Source: a bacterium (GTDB lineage Bacteria; Margulisbacteria; Marinamargulisbacteria; SXXA01). From it: a DNA stretch of 6,944 nucleotides. A program made the position numbers and the translations under genes. Where the stretch lies: assembly GCA_018402095.1 (NCBI GenBank), contig JAGYJO010000071.1, positions 1-6,944 of the forward strand. Reading direction: 5' to 3'. Positions 5,848 through 6,944 of the stretch are shown piece after piece. Each line of letters opens with the position of its first letter. The stretch's first letter is position 1. The notes beneath the pieces were generated by a model that saw only the letters and a program-made list of their open reading frames with translations, was not told where the DNA came from and did not search any database.

Positions 5848-6944
5848 TTAAAGCCATGGTTCTTCCTGAATCACACCATGTTTGTCCATTTGAATGCGAC
5901 AATTTTTGTAAGTCTTTTTTTCCAGAACAAGATGCTGTCCCTTGAAGACATGAATATGCACATGCCCTTCAAACTTCACATGATCGAGAATCGTAATGTC
6001 ACCATCTAAACGCAAATATTGGCAGTGTTTGAGGGATGGCGGGTAGACAACCCGTTGTTGGTAATCGGCCATTTTGGCAAACTGTTTGCTGAGAATGATG
6101 GTGGGGGCTGTTGTTTTGGTGACGGGTTTGAGTTGGCCGTCATGTTGTTTGGTGTAATAGTCTGATTGGAGTAGCAAAAGGTCTGAGGTTGCTTTCACAG
6201 GTATGAATCGATCCCGTGAAACGGTGACGGCTATAGCACCGGAAAACGCTTCGATAGCAGCGCCCAGAGCTTGCTCCAGTTGGACAACATGGGTGCCGTT
6301 TACCTGCTTTGGGTTGACGATGACGGGGAGCTGTAAGGGCCCTTTTTGTAGGGTGTCTTTGAGGACTTCCAAATTGATCCACACCGAGTTTGTATTAAAT
6401 ACAGTAAAACGGGTGATGTCCTCAAATGTGTCCAAAAAGTCTGGAGATACCTGTGCTCTTTCTAACAAACAGACTCTTTTTTTGTGGCGTATTAGGGTGC
6501 CACCTTTAATGTCAGCCATTGTTTTGGGCGTGACCTCCATCATAAATGGAATCTTGTTTTGATGCATATGCCCCAGCAGTTTGAGGTCTGTGGTAGCCCC
6601 TAGATTGTCGGCGTTGGAGACGAATAGATAACAAATCCCTTTGGATAGTAGGGTGTCCAACATACCGCTGGTCAAGAGACTGAGGTAGAGATCGCCATGT
6701 CCAGGGGGATACCATTCCAGATTTTTGTCGCTATGACAGACATAGGGGCGTCCTGTTTCGGTATCTATACGGGGAACTTCGTGCTGGAAAAGTTCTAAAA
6801 AGGGCATTTCTGATAGATGGTTCAATGTCGCAGCGCTGGTATTAAAACTATTGAGCAGAATGAGCGGGATGGAATGTCCTGTTTTGCGACGCAACGTATG
6901 CATCTGTTTGCTAATCATATCGAGAAATGTGTCTGTTCCATTGA
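5848..6944 (-). CDS. UTP-glucose-1-phosphate uridylyltransferase, eukaryotic (UDPGP) type, 5' end outside window
   Basis: This enzyme makes UDP-glucose and pyrophosphate from UTP and glucose-1-phosphate, supplying glucosyl donors for envelope or storage glycans. The protein belongs to the UDPGP family of eukaryotes and some bacteria, not the GalU family. Numbering from the ATG at 6918: LLNSFNTS (21-28), WYPPGHGD (69-76), SNADNLGA (101-108), EVTPKTMADIKGGTLI (128-143), FNTNSVWINL (174-183), NPKQV (202-206), LEQALGAAIEAF (214-225) and RFIPVKATSDLLL (237-249) with the conserved lysine 242. A C-terminal beta-helix-like segment (about 285-345) follows. ATG 6918 is not the true start: the frame stays open to the edge and encodes NGTDTFLD, matching the family's G-TFLD segment. 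The N-terminal LxGGxGTxxG nucleotide-binding motif and roughly 90-110 residues lie off the right edge. It ends in TAA, 151 nt before the next gene on the same strand. The family is firm; glucose as substrate rather than N-acetylhexosamine is well supported by NSFNT and PPGHGD. Confidence 0.94.
   Translation of the reverse strand, partial: NGTDTFLDMISKQMHTLRRKTGHSIPLILLNSFNTSAATLNHLSEMPFLELFQHEVPRIDTETGRPYVCHSDKNLEWYPPGHGDLYLSLLTSGMLDTLLSKGICYLFVSNADNLGATTDLKLLGHMHQNKIPFMMEVTPKTMADIKGGTLIRHKKRVCLLERAQVSPDFLDTFEDITRFTVFNTNSVWINLEVLKDTLQKGPLQLPVIVNPKQVNGTHVVQLEQALGAAIEAFSGAIAVTVSRDRFIPVKATSDLLLLQSDYYTKQHDGQLKPVTKTTAPTIILSKQFAKMADYQQRVVYPPSLKHCQYLRLDGDITILDHVKFEGHVHIHVFKGQHLVLEKKTYKNCRIQMDKHGVIQEEPWL

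Overview
The window looks like bacterial chromosome with a moderate, fairly AT-rich base composition. It has close gene packing, TTG and ATG starts, and a strong excess of G and T on the + strand that persists where the genes lie on the - strand. The short PriA, the EamA-type transporter, and a kinase-like gene next to a protease-like gene suggest a host-associated bacterium, possibly an alphaproteobacterium of the Rickettsiales/Holosporales type. That placement is inference and no marker gene here fixes it.

Bases 1-3799 (+ strand) hold a tight head-to-tail run. It contains the 3' nine-tenths of argC (arginine biosynthesis, start off the left edge), an EamA/DMT transporter gene broken by one frameshift near an 11-T run, and priA (replication restart helicase). 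Spacings are 1 nt (argC to transporter) and a 4-nt ATGA overlap (transporter to priA), so the three are probably co-transcribed although their functions are unrelated. PriA keeps all helicase and zinc motifs. It is about 75 residues shorter than the E. coli protein, and nearly all of the deficit lies where the winged-helix domain should be.

After an 80-nt AT-rich gap comes a protein-kinase-like gene on the + strand (3892-5133). Its 3' end overlaps by 19 nt the 3' end of a convergent - strand gene (5115-5696). That gene encodes a 193-residue unknown protein whose Cys...His...Asn layout resembles papain-fold/YopT-like cysteine proteases. This pair is the most interesting part of the window: both proteins look like signalling or effector-type proteins placed between housekeeping genes.

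From 5848 to the right edge, on the - strand, lies most of a eukaryotic-type (UDPGP family) UTP-glucose-1-phosphate uridylyltransferase. Its reading frame stays open to the edge with homologous sequence, so the gene is cut by the window and its true start is beyond base 6944. The 151-nt gap 5697-5847 holds no gene and no convincing terminator. I saw no tRNA, rRNA, CRISPR array, insertion sequence or long repeat.
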